Shown here one piece after another: positions 45,363-54,124 of a stretch of DNA of 64,000 nt. The DNA lies in assembly GCA_036383255.1 (NCBI GenBank), contig DASVOS010000004.1:62001-126000 (forward strand), in the 5' to 3' direction. The notes below the pieces were generated by a model that was not told where the DNA came from, searched no databases, and saw nothing but the letters and a program-made list of their open reading frames with translations. Made by a program: the position numbers and the translations under genes. Numbering within the stretch: the first letter of the stretch is position 1; each line of letters opens with the position of its first letter. The stretch is from Gammaproteobacteria bacterium (GTDB taxonomy: Bacteria > Pseudomonadota > Gammaproteobacteria > Natronospirales > REEB76).

Positions 45363-48236
45363 ATGTCGAAGCAGAATCTCGTCAGCAAAGCAGTCCGATT
45401 CGCACTGGTCTGCGGCGCCGCCTCCGGCTTCGCCGGCAAGGCCTTCGCCGCCGACGATACCGCCGCCACCACCACTGCCGCCACCGATACCAGCACGGCG
45501 CAGCTCGGCAAGATCGAGGTGACCGGCACCAAGATCAAGCGCACTGACGTCGAGCAGGCGCAGCCGGTGAACATCATCACCCAGCAGCAGATCAAGGCCA
45601 CCGGCATCACCACCATCGGCCAGCTGATCCAGAAGCTGCCCTCGAGCGGCGCCGCGCTGAACACCCTGGCGAACTTCGGCGGCAACTTCCAGTTCACGGG
45701 CGGCGGCGAGAGCAACGTCGACCTGCGCAACCTCGGCGCCAGCCGCGTGCTGGTGCTGGTCAACGGCAAGCGCTGGGCCACTTCCCTGGTGGGTACCGTG
45801 GACCTCAACACCGTGCCGACCTCGATCATCGACCACGTGGAAGTGCTGCAGGACGGCGCCTCCGCGATCTACGGCTCCGACGCCATCGCCGGCGTGGTCA
45901 ACATCGTGACCGTCAAGGACTACAACTCCCGCGAGGCCAACGCCTACCTCGGCATCTACAACGGCGATGGCCACTACGATGGCCGCACCCAGTCCTACGA
46001 CTTCACCATGGGCGGCAGCAACGACAAGAGCGGCCTGGTGTTCAACGTGTCCTACACGAACCAGGAAGCGATCCCCTCCGCGCACCGCAACATCTCCAAG
46101 GAGCCGGTGATCGGCGCGGGCGCCGCGTCCGGCAGCTCCGCCATCCCGAACGGCCGCTTCGTGATCGTCGCGCCGGGCACCAGCACCGGCAGCGATCCGG
46201 GCAACGTGGTGGACCCGACCACCGGCCTCACCCAGGCGCAGTGCCCGACCACCAACCTCAATGCCCCCAGCCAAGCGCCGAACTACCAGCCGCTCTGCGA
46301 CCTGACGCTGATCCACGGCGTCTCGGGCAAGCCTTCCGTGAGCGACTTCCGCCCGTTCATCAGCGGCGGCCCGAACAGCGACCGCTTCAACTACGCGCCC
46401 TACAACTTCGTGCTGACGCCGGAAGAGCGCTACAGCACCTACTTCCAGGGCTACACCGACCTCGCGGACAACCTGACCTTCAAGGCTGACATGATGTACA
46501 GCCACCGCGACTCGCGCCAGCAAGCCGCGCCGGAGCCGCTGTTCTTCGCCTCGAGCTCGATCAACATCGACATCCCGGCGAACCAAGCCTACAACCCGTT
46601 CGGCTTCGACCTGGACACCAGCAGCAACCTGGGCCTGCTGGGCCGCCGCATGCTGGAGACGGGCAACCGCCTCTACCACGAGAAGGGCGACATGTTCCGC
46701 TTCAGCGGCGGGTTCAACGGCTACTTCAACATGATTGGCGGCGAATGGGACTGGGACGCCGGCTACATCTTCTCGAAGGAATCGGAGATCGACACCAACG
46801 CCGGCCACTTCGACGTGAGCCACCTGCGCGTGGCGCTGGGTGACCCGGCGACCTGCGCCTCCACCATCGGCTGCGTGCCCCTGAACCTGTTCGGCGGCGC
46901 CGCGGGCATCACCCAGTCCATGCTGGACTACGTGAGCTACACCACGCAGAACCAGTTCGAGAACAATGAGCGCATCTACAACGCGGACATCAGCAACGGC
47001 AGCCTGTTCGAGATGCCGGGCGGTTCCGCGGGCCTGGCGATCGGCGCGGAGAGCCTCGAGCATGACGGCTTCTTCAATCCGGACTCGGTGGCGCAGAACG
47101 GCTACGACAGCTTCAACCCCGGCCGGCCGGTGGCGGCCACCGCGGGCCGCACCAGCGAGCGCTCGCTGTACGCGGAGCTGGACCTGCCGCTGGTGGGCGA
47201 CGTGAGCGGCATCAAGCTGCTGGACCTGGACCTGGCCGGCCGTCACACCAACTACGACACCTTCGGCAGCAACAACACCTACCGCTGGGGCCTCAAGTAC
47301 CAGCCGAACGGTGACTGGCTGATCCGCACCAGCTGGTCGCAGGGCTTCCGCGCGCCGAGCATCAACGACCTGTTCTCCGGCAACACCAACCTGTCGGCCA
47401 ACATCACCGACCCCTGCAGCGGGCCGGTGTCGGGCCGTCCGGCGAGCTGTGCCGGCGTGCCGGCCAGCTACGTGCAGCCGAACGCGCAGATCAACACCCT
47501 GGAAGGCGGCAACCCGAACCTGCAGCCGGAGACCTCGGTCTCCCGCACCCTCGGGTTCGTGTACAGCCCCGAGGGCCTGACCGGGTTCAACCTGTCGATG
47601 GACTACTACAAGATCGACGTGAACGACACCATCAACCCGATCAGCGGCCAGGCGATCTTCGACGGCTGCTACTTCGGCGGCGACCCGTCGCTCTGCAGCC
47701 GCATCACCCGCACGCCCTTCGGCACGGTGAAGACGGTGCAGGACTCGGTCACCAACGTGGGCACCACCTCCACCTCGGGCATCGACGTGGCGGTGAACTA
47801 CGCGTTCCCGAGCACCGGCATCGGCGACTTCAAGCTGAGCGTCGACGAGACCCACATCAAGTCCTACGACCTGAATGGTCTCGAGCTGGCGGGCTTCGAG
47901 CGCGGCGGCACGGTGTTCCCCTTCGGCATCCCGAAGGACAAGCTGCGTGCCAGCCTGGACTGGAGCGCCGGTGCCTGGAGTGCCCAGTACGGCCTGCGGG
48001 TGATCGGCCACATGACCGAGGTCCCGACCAACAACCACATCGGCACCACCGTGTACCACGACGTGCAGGTGGCCTATGGGGTGGACTCGATCGGCACCAC
48101 CTTCACCTTCGGCGTGCGCAACCTGTGGGCGAAGGAGCCGCCGCTGTCGACGGTGCAGGAACTCAACAGCTTCGACCCGACGCTGTACGACGTGCCGGGC
48201 CGCTTCCTGTACGCTCGCGTGGGCGTGAAGTTCTAA
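45363..48236 (+). CDS. TonB-dependent receptor
   Basis: 957 aa. The signal peptide (1-29, ending AFA/ADD) is followed by the pre-plug motif QLGKIEVTGTKIKR (a TonB-box-like region), then a plug with QPVNIITQQQIKATG, RVLVLVNGKRW, VEVLQDGASAIYGSDAIAGVVNIV. The long beta-barrel ends YDVPGRFLYARVGVKF with the terminal aromatic. It resembles the oligopeptide/polymer-uptake group common in Xanthomonadales and Sphingomonadales, not classical siderophore receptors. It lies between sulfotransferases, suggesting a shared substrate; that is inference. Confidence 0.95.
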   Translation: MSKQNLVSKAVRFALVCGAASGFAGKAFAADDTAATTTAATDTSTAQLGKIEVTGTKIKRTDVEQAQPVNIITQQQIKATGITTIGQLIQKLPSSGAALNTLANFGGNFQFTGGGESNVDLRNLGASRVLVLVNGKRWATSLVGTVDLNTVPTSIIDHVEVLQDGASAIYGSDAIAGVVNIVTVKDYNSREANAYLGIYNGDGHYDGRTQSYDFTMGGSNDKSGLVFNVSYTNQEAIPSAHRNISKEPVIGAGAASGSSAIPNGRFVIVAPGTSTGSDPGNVVDPTTGLTQAQCPTTNLNAPSQAPNYQPLCDLTLIHGVSGKPSVSDFRPFISGGPNSDRFNYAPYNFVLTPEERYSTYFQGYTDLADNLTFKADMMYSHRDSRQQAAPEPLFFASSSINIDIPANQAYNPFGFDLDTSSNLGLLGRRMLETGNRLYHEKGDMFRFSGGFNGYFNMIGGEWDWDAGYIFSKESEIDTNAGHFDVSHLRVALGDPATCASTIGCVPLNLFGGAAGITQSMLDYVSYTTQNQFENNERIYNADISNGSLFEMPGGSAGLAIGAESLEHDGFFNPDSVAQNGYDSFNPGRPVAATAGRTSERSLYAELDLPLVGDVSGIKLLDLDLAGRHTNYDTFGSNNTYRWGLKYQPNGDWLIRTSWSQGFRAPSINDLFSGNTNLSANITDPCSGPVSGRPASCAGVPASYVQPNAQINTLEGGNPNLQPETSVSRTLGFVYSPEGLTGFNLSMDYYKIDVNDTINPISGQAIFDGCYFGGDPSLCSRITRTPFGTVKTVQDSVTNVGTTSTSGIDVAVNYAFPSTGIGDFKLSVDETHIKSYDLNGLELAGFERGGTVFPFGIPKDKLRASLDWSAGAWSAQYGLRVIGHMTEVPTNNHIGTTVYHDVQVAYGVDSIGTTFTFGVRNLWAKEPPLSTVQELNSFDPTLYDVPGRFLYARVGVKF

Positions 48237-48271
48237 GCTTCGGACAACAAAGAGTAGTGGGGTAGCTTGAA

Positions 48272-48306
48272 CCCCGCGGTCCGCAAGGGCCGCGGGGCTT
48301 TTCTTA
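48272..48306 (+). terminator. Rho-independent terminator after the receptor
   Basis: CCCCGCGG (48272-48279) pairs with CCGCGGGG (48290-48297) around a 10-base loop, followed by CTTTTCTT. Confidence 0.88.
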
Positions 48307-48382
48307 ACGACAGGATGTTGTTATGCCGCGGAGGCCAGGGAGGGCCGAGAGTGGCGAACAACAGGGCGCGCCGCTGTAGCGC

Positions 48383-48408
48383 GCTGGAAAGCACACCAGG
48401 GATGGTTA
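48383..48408 (-). repeat. Dispersed 3'-end repeat, copy after sulfotransferase 3
   Basis: GCTGGAAAGCACACCAGGGA then TGGTTA; differs from 9916-9941 at few positions. Both copies lie 10 bases beyond a minus-strand stop codon, in the same orientation. Confidence 0.55.
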
Positions 48409-48418
48409 GAAGACGGCT

Positions 48419-50026
48419 TTAGCGATACCCGAACTTATCCACGAACGGCTCCAACACCGGCAATACCGGCGCGAGCTGCGTCTCATATTTTCTCCATCTC
48501 TCCCTGGCGCGCGTATAGATGGGCTGCGTCACCTGGGAGTAGCTCGGCGTATTGATGCGCTTGTTCTTCGCGCTCTCCTGGAAGTCCAGCACCTTCGGCT
48601 CCCAGGCGAGTCCCAGGAACGCCAGCAGCCGGCGCGCTTCGCCTTCCGTGTCGGCCACCACATCCTCGTAGCGGATGCGGTGCGCCGCCTCCGGCAACCG
48701 CTCCAGCGCCGCGTGCCCCACGCCCATCACCGCGGCGTAGTAGCGCGCCGTCTCCTCCAGCGAGAGGAAGTGGCGCATGGCCTCGTTGAGGCCGAAGGTC
48801 TGCATGAAGCAGGACAGCACCGCGTCGCGCGGGTCGCGCAGCGCGAAGATGAAGCGCGCCGAGGGGAACAGCCGCCGGATCAGCGGCATGAACACGCTGT
48901 TGAGCGGCAGTTTGTCCACGAACAGCGCGCCGGCCGGCCGCTGCGGCATGAGTTCAGCCACCCGCTGCCAGTAAGCGCGGCGGCGCGCGGCGAGGCCGGG
49001 GGCATCCAGCTTGAGGAAGGCCTGCAGGCCCTCATCGCTGAGCGCGTGCTCGTGCAGCACGTCCTGCAACGTGTCCTGCTCCTCCAGCACCGCGATGCCG
49101 GGATGGCCCGAGAGGATCTGGTCCAGCAGCGTGGTGCCGGAACGCGGGAAACCCACCAGGAACACCGGAGTCGCGCCCTCGGCTACGGGACCGGGAGCGA
49201 GCAGCGCCCCGGCATGGCGCGCCATGCGCGCCGCGGCGGCGAAGCCGTAAGCACCCTCCGGCTGGGGTGGCAGGGTCGCCTGCAAGGCCTGCTTCGCCGC
49301 CAGGAACTGGGGCCATGCCTCTGCCGGCCGGTCCAGGCGGTCGTATACCGCACCCAGGCGTCCGGCCGCGAGCGCGCGGTTGCGTGGCGTGAGCTTGGTG
49401 TTCGTGAGCAGTCGCTCCAGGCGCGCAGCGGCTTCCGCCTCGCGACCGGCCCGGAAGTCCAGTTGCGCCTGGGTGAGGTTGGCCACCGGCTCAGCAGGAT
49501 CCGCCGCCAGTGCCTCGCCGCTCCAGCGCGCGGCTTCCTCCAGCACGTTGCGCTGCTCCAGCAGCGCAGCCAGGGCTCCCGCCGCCGCGGCGTACCGTGG
49601 CATGCGGCGCAGGGTCTCGCGGTAGGCGTGCTCCGCGCCGCTGAGGTCGCCCAGGTTCTCGCTCAGCACCGCCAGGTTGAACTGCGCCTCCGCATCAGCG
49701 GGATCGAGCAGCGTCAGGCGCGTGAACGCAGTGAGCGCGCCGCCCGCGTCGCCCGCCTCGGCCGCCACCACGCCAAGGTTGCGCAACAGCTGCGGATCGC
49801 CGGGCTTCAGGCCCGCGGCATGCCGGATGAGCCGCAGTGCATTGCCGGCGTCGCCGCTCTGGAACAGGCACAGCGCCAGGAGGTGCAGTGCATCCGGCAT
49901 CTCCGGCGCGGCCTGCAGTACCTGCTGGCAGGCGGCGGCCGCACGCTGCAGCTCGCCTCTCGCGAAAGCGGCGGCGGCTTCACCCAGCAGGCGGTGGATC
50001 TCCGCCGTCGGCAGGTGCTCGGCCAT
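48419..50026 (-). CDS. TPR-repeat sulfotransferase, paralogue 3
   Basis: 535 aa. TPRs cover about 5-270; the sulfotransferase domain has FLVGFPRSGTTLLDQIL near 286-302, FALRDPRDAVLSCFM near 392-406 and IRYEDVVADTEGEARRLL. It ends SQVTQPIYTRARERWRKYETQLAP, closely echoing paralogue 2. It converges on the receptor gene and is divergent from rlmM. Three such genes within 9 kb around one receptor indicate local duplication and a common pathway. Confidence 0.9.
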   Translation of the reverse strand: MAEHLPTAEIHRLLGEAAAAFARGELQRAAAACQQVLQAAPEMPDALHLLALCLFQSGDAGNALRLIRHAAGLKPGDPQLLRNLGVVAAEAGDAGGALTAFTRLTLLDPADAEAQFNLAVLSENLGDLSGAEHAYRETLRRMPRYAAAAGALAALLEQRNVLEEAARWSGEALAADPAEPVANLTQAQLDFRAGREAEAAARLERLLTNTKLTPRNRALAAGRLGAVYDRLDRPAEAWPQFLAAKQALQATLPPQPEGAYGFAAAARMARHAGALLAPGPVAEGATPVFLVGFPRSGTTLLDQILSGHPGIAVLEEQDTLQDVLHEHALSDEGLQAFLKLDAPGLAARRRAYWQRVAELMPQRPAGALFVDKLPLNSVFMPLIRRLFPSARFIFALRDPRDAVLSCFMQTFGLNEAMRHFLSLEETARYYAAVMGVGHAALERLPEAAHRIRYEDVVADTEGEARRLLAFLGLAWEPKVLDFQESAKNKRINTPSYSQVTQPIYTRARERWRKYETQLAPVLPVLEPFVDKFGYR

Positions 50027-50088
50027 CTGTGCGTTCCGTGGATGAGTTCGGGCGCGCTATCTTACCCCGCGCCCAGGTGCGTGCTTAA

Positions 50089-51090
50089 ATGCACGCCATG
50101 GCTGAGACCTGGATATTGCAATGCCGTCCCGGCTTCGAGGCCGAGTGTGCCCTCGAGGCTGCGGGAATGCCGGTGGGCGAAGGCATCATCAGCTCGACAG
50201 TTGCGCATCCACTCATCGAGCGGGTGTTCGCGCGCCAGGCCTTCCGGCAGGTGGCGCACGTCACGGACCTGCCTGCCGGCGACCGCATCAACCCCATCCT
50301 CGTGGCGCTCGCCGCCCACCCGGGCCCGGTCAGCGCCATCCTGCTGGAGAATCCGGACACCAACGCCGGCAAGGAACTCGCGGGCTTCATCAAGCGTTTC
50401 GCACCGCCCCTCGCCTCGGCCCTGGCGAAACGCGGCCTGCCGGTGTTCAAGAAAGCGGAGCGGCGCCTGCATCTGCTGTTCACCGACTCGAAAGAGGTGC
50501 GCGTGGGCTTCTCCAGCGGCGGCGAAGGCAGCGCCCACGCCAACGGCATCCTGCGCCTGAAGCTGCCGCGGGAAGCGCCGAGCCGCTCCACGCTGAAGCT
50601 GGAGGAAGCCCTGCTCACCTTCCTGGACGAGCAGGAGCGTGAGGAGTCGCTGAGACCCGGGCTCAAGGCGGTGGACCTCGGCGCCGCCCCGGGCGGCTGG
50701 ACCTGGCAGATGGTGAAGCACCACATCCGCGTGATGGCGGTGGACAACGGCCCCATGCAGCAGGAACTCATGGACTCGGGGCTGGTGGAGCACCGGCGCG
50801 AGGACGGCTTCCGCTTCCGTCCGGCGCAGCCCGTGGACTGGCTGCTCTGTGACATGGTGGAGCAGCCGCAGCGCATCGCCGCGCTGATGGGCGACTGGCT
50901 TACGCGCGGCGACTGCCGGCGCGCACTGTTCAACCTCAAGCTCCCCATGAAACGGCGCTACGAATCCCTCGTTGCCTGCCTGGACGGGCTACGGGAGCGG
51001 CTGGATGGAGCAGGGTCCGGATACCGGCTCTTCTGCAAGCAGCTCTATCACGACCGCGAAGAAGTGACGGCCTATATAGACCTGGCCTAG
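50089..51090 (+). CDS. rlmM: 23S rRNA 2'-O-ribose C2498 methyltransferase
   Basis: 333 aa. The opening TWILQCRPGFEAECALEAAG is the RlmM/YgdE signature; a THUMP-like part is followed by a Rossmann methyltransferase with VDLGAAPGGWTWQMVKHHIRVMAVDNGPM and WLLCDMVEQPQRIA. The K-D-K-E type catalytic set is consistent with NLKLPMKRRYE. The ATG at 50089 has AGGTG at a good distance; the ATG at 50098 is an alternative. Methylates C2498 of 23S rRNA. Confidence 0.93.
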   Translation: MHAMAETWILQCRPGFEAECALEAAGMPVGEGIISSTVAHPLIERVFARQAFRQVAHVTDLPAGDRINPILVALAAHPGPVSAILLENPDTNAGKELAGFIKRFAPPLASALAKRGLPVFKKAERRLHLLFTDSKEVRVGFSSGGEGSAHANGILRLKLPREAPSRSTLKLEEALLTFLDEQEREESLRPGLKAVDLGAAPGGWTWQMVKHHIRVMAVDNGPMQQELMDSGLVEHRREDGFRFRPAQPVDWLLCDMVEQPQRIAALMGDWLTRGDCRRALFNLKLPMKRRYESLVACLDGLRERLDGAGSGYRLFCKQLYHDREEVTAYIDLA

Positions 51091-51133
51091 GCCGGGCTAC
51101 AATGGCCGCCTCTTCACACCGGCGGATGGCACC

Positions 51134-52459
51134 ATGAGCGACGTCCTGGCACGCGACTACCCGGCTCACCTCGCGGCGGTGCGCAAGCACTTCGACGCGG
51201 CCCTGCAGGCCTCGGGCTTCGAGCAGGCGGTGGTGTACGCGGGCGCGCTGCACATGCAGTTCCTGGACGACTCGCCTTATCCCTTCAAGGTCAACCCGCA
51301 GTTCAAGTGGTGGCTGCCGCTCACGGAGGCCCACGACTCCTTCGTGGTGTACACGCCGGGCAAGAAGCCCGTGCTGCTGTACTACCAGCCGGATGATTAC
51401 TGGCACGTCCCGCCGGCTCCGCCGTCCGGTTACTGGGTGGAGCACTTCGACATCCGCATCCTCAAGCACGCGGAGGATGCGCGCCGCGAGCTGCCGGCGT
51501 CCGCCCGCCGTGCCTTCATCGGCGAGTGGCGCGAGGAGTTCGCGGCCTGGGGTTTCCAGGGCGTGAACCCGGAGCCGCTGCTGAACCCGCTGCACTACGT
51601 GCGCGCCGCCAAGAGCCACTACGAACTCGAATGCATGCGCCGCGCCAGCGCCTCGGCGGTGCGCGGACACCTCGCGGCCGAACGTGCGTTCCGCGCGGGC
51701 GCCTCGGAGTTCGAGATCCACGAGGCCTTCGTGGCCGGCTCCGGCCAGTCCGACGACGCCCAGGCTTACCATGCGATCGTCGCGCTGAACAAGCACGCCG
51801 CCACGCTGCACTACCAGCACTGGCAGCACGTCAAGCCGCCGCACCACTATTCCTTCCTCATCGACGCCGGCACCCAGTGCCACGGCTATGCCTCGGACAT
51901 CACGCGCACCTACTCTGCGCACCAGGACGAGTTCCAGGCGCTCATCGATGCCATGGAACGTGAACAGCAGGCGCTGTGCGCGAAGGTGAAGCCGGGGCTC
52001 GATTTCCGCGCGCTGCACCTGGAGTGCCACCACGCCGTGGGCCGCATCCTGGAGCAGACCGCGCTGGTGAAGCTGCCGGCGGAGGCGATCGTGGAATCCG
52101 GCATCAGCCGCAGCTTCCTGCCCCACGGCCTCGGCCACCTGCTCGGCCTGCAGGTCCACGACGTGGGCGGCTTCATGGCGGGGCCCGCGGGCGGCACGCT
52201 GCCCAAGCCCGAGGGCCATGCCTACCTGCGCACCACCCGCACCCTGGAAGAGGGCTTCGTGGTCACCATCGAGCCCGGCCTCTACTTCATCGACTCTTTG
52301 CTCGCCCAGCTAAAGGCCGGCGACCAGGGCCGCTTCGTGGACTGGGACAAGCTGGAGCCCTTCCGCAAGTTCGGCGGCATCCGCATCGAGGACAACGTGG
52401 TGGCCAAGGCTGCCGGCCCTGAAAACCTCACACGGGACGCCTTTAAAGCGGCAGCCTAA
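51134..52459 (+). CDS. pepQ: Xaa-Pro dipeptidase PepQ
   Basis: 441 aa. M24B metallopeptidase cleaving Xaa-Pro dipeptides. The dinuclear metal site is visible as LIDAGTQCHGYASDITRTY (two Asp), SFLPHGLGHLLGLQVHDVGG (His) and VVTIEPGLYFI / RIEDNVVA (two Glu). The N-terminal creatinase-like domain includes YPFKVNPQFKWWLPLT. The length fits the gammaproteobacterial enzyme (about 443 aa). Confidence 0.96.
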   Translation: MSDVLARDYPAHLAAVRKHFDAALQASGFEQAVVYAGALHMQFLDDSPYPFKVNPQFKWWLPLTEAHDSFVVYTPGKKPVLLYYQPDDYWHVPPAPPSGYWVEHFDIRILKHAEDARRELPASARRAFIGEWREEFAAWGFQGVNPEPLLNPLHYVRAAKSHYELECMRRASASAVRGHLAAERAFRAGASEFEIHEAFVAGSGQSDDAQAYHAIVALNKHAATLHYQHWQHVKPPHHYSFLIDAGTQCHGYASDITRTYSAHQDEFQALIDAMEREQQALCAKVKPGLDFRALHLECHHAVGRILEQTALVKLPAEAIVESGISRSFLPHGLGHLLGLQVHDVGGFMAGPAGGTLPKPEGHAYLRTTRTLEEGFVVTIEPGLYFIDSLLAQLKAGDQGRFVDWDKLEPFRKFGGIRIEDNVVAKAAGPENLTRDAFKAAA

Positions 52460-52463
52460 AAAA

Positions 52464-52498
52464 CCCGCGGCCACCCGGAACACGGGCCCGGCCGCGGG
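52464..52498. terminator. Hairpin after pepQ
   Basis: CCCGCGGCC and GGCCGCGGG form a 9-bp stem, with a smaller CCCG/CGGG stem inside. Six A's precede it and no T-run follows, so it would terminate minus-strand transcription better than pepQ. Confidence 0.5.
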
Positions 52499-52569
52499 GT
52501 CTCAACAGGTCTGGATATACCCAGACCGGGCAAGGTACCCTCCCGGTTCCTTCGAACCAGGAGTGCTCC

Positions 52570-54102
52570 ATGCCCCGCCTGTCCGTCCTGATCTGCCTGA
52601 CGCTGGTCCTAGGCCTCGGCACCGCGGCCCGCGCCGACGACGCCAAGAAGACCGATGCCCCTGCGGCGGCCTCCCAGGACAAGCCCAAGGAAGAGAGCGC
52701 GGTCACCCGCCACAGCCTGAGCGTCGGCGGCCAGACCCTCAAGTACACCGCCACCGCCGGCACCCTGCTCATCCGCGACGACAAGGACGAGCCGACCGCC
52801 AGCGTGTTCTACGTGGCCTATACCCGGGACGGCGCGGACTTGGAGCACCGCCCGGTGACCTTCCTCTACAACGGCGGCCCCGGCTCAGCGAGCATCTGGC
52901 TGCACATGGGCTCGGTGGGCCCCAAGCGCGTCGTGACGAGCGACGGGCAGCCCACCCCGGCCGCGCCCTACGCGCTGCAGGACAACCCCGACTCGCTGCT
53001 GGACAAGACTGACCTCGTGTTCGTGGACGCCATCGGCACCGGCTACAGCCATGCGGTGGGCAAGGCCGAGGACAAGGACTTCTGGGGCGTGGACGCCGAC
53101 GGCCGCGCCTTCTCCAAGTTCATCCAGCGCTACCTCGCGAAGAACGGGCGCTGGAACTCCCCGAAATACCTCATGGGCGAGAGCTACGGCACCACCCGCT
53201 CGGCGCTGGTCGCGAACCTGCTCACCAACGACGGCGTGGCGCTGAACGGCGTGGTGCTGGTGTCCTCGATCCTGGATTTCGCCACCGAGAGCTTCAACGT
53301 CGGCAACGACCTGCCGTTCGTCACCAACCTGCCCACCTACGCGGCGGTGGCCTGGTACCACAAGAAGCTCGATCCGATGCCGGCGGACCTGCCGAAGTTC
53401 CTGGACGAGGTGCGCGGCTTCGCCTTCGGCGAGTACGCCGACGCGCTGCTCAAGGGCGACAAGCTCTCCGCCGCCGCACGCGCGGACGTGCTGAAGAAGC
53501 TCGCGCGCTACACGGGTCTCGACGAGGAGACCTACGCCCGGTCCAACCTCCGCCTCGGCTGCTTCCGTTTCATGAAGGACCTGACCCGCGATGAGGGCCA
53601 CACCGTGGGGCGCCTGGACGGGCGCTTCACCGGCATCGACCACGACGGCGCGGGCGAGTACCCGGAGTTCGACCCGGCGGACGCCTACATCATGGGTGCA
53701 TTCAGCGCCGCCTTCCACAGCTACATGCACGACGACCTCGACTACACGCCGGACCGGGAGTACAGGCTCGGCAGCGACCAGGCCGGCCGCAACTGGGAAT
53801 GGAAGCACCGCAACGGCTTCAACCCCTGGTGGCCGGGCTCGCTGAACGTGGCCGAGGACCTGCGCCAGGCCATGAGCCAGAACCCCAAGCTCAAGGTGTT
53901 CGTGGTGAACGGCTACTACGACCTCGCCACGCCCTTCGCCGGCAGCGAGTACACCTTCGACCACCTGGGGCTAGACCCCTCGCTGCGCGGCAACGTGCAG
54001 TTCGGCTACTACGAATCCGGCCACATGATCTACCTGCACACCCCGGCGCTGAAGGCCATGAAGGCCGACCTCGCCCGGTTCTACGACGCCACCGCGCGCT
54101 GA
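52570..54102 (+). CDS. S10 family serine carboxypeptidase-like protein, paralogue 1
   Basis: 510 aa. The signal peptide ends AARA/DDA (after about residue 22). S10 features: FLYNGGPGSASIWLHMGS (oxyanion region), the nucleophile in GESYGTTRS (Ser205), the aspartate in VVNGYYDLATPFAGSEYT and the histidine in YESGHMIYLH near the end. S10 enzymes remove C-terminal residues from peptides at acidic pH; here in the periplasm or outside. An identically organised gene follows after 22 bases. Confidence 0.9.
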   Translation: MPRLSVLICLTLVLGLGTAARADDAKKTDAPAAASQDKPKEESAVTRHSLSVGGQTLKYTATAGTLLIRDDKDEPTASVFYVAYTRDGADLEHRPVTFLYNGGPGSASIWLHMGSVGPKRVVTSDGQPTPAAPYALQDNPDSLLDKTDLVFVDAIGTGYSHAVGKAEDKDFWGVDADGRAFSKFIQRYLAKNGRWNSPKYLMGESYGTTRSALVANLLTNDGVALNGVVLVSSILDFATESFNVGNDLPFVTNLPTYAAVAWYHKKLDPMPADLPKFLDEVRGFAFGEYADALLKGDKLSAAARADVLKKLARYTGLDEETYARSNLRLGCFRFMKDLTRDEGHTVGRLDGRFTGIDHDGAGEYPEFDPADAYIMGAFSAAFHSYMHDDLDYTPDREYRLGSDQAGRNWEWKHRNGFNPWWPGSLNVAEDLRQAMSQNPKLKVFVVNGYYDLATPFAGSEYTFDHLGLDPSLRGNVQFGYYESGHMIYLHTPALKAMKADLARFYDATAR

Positions 54103-54124
54103 TGCACGCGGCAAGGAGAAGACC

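Noticed and set aside
45261-48059. A 932-codon minus-strand frame opposite the TonB-dependent receptor
   Set aside because: No recognisable domain, low-complexity Val/Ala/Gly/His/Arg content and full overlap with a certain receptor gene. Similar shadows lie opposite pilQ (29045-31549) and gltA (20685-22829).
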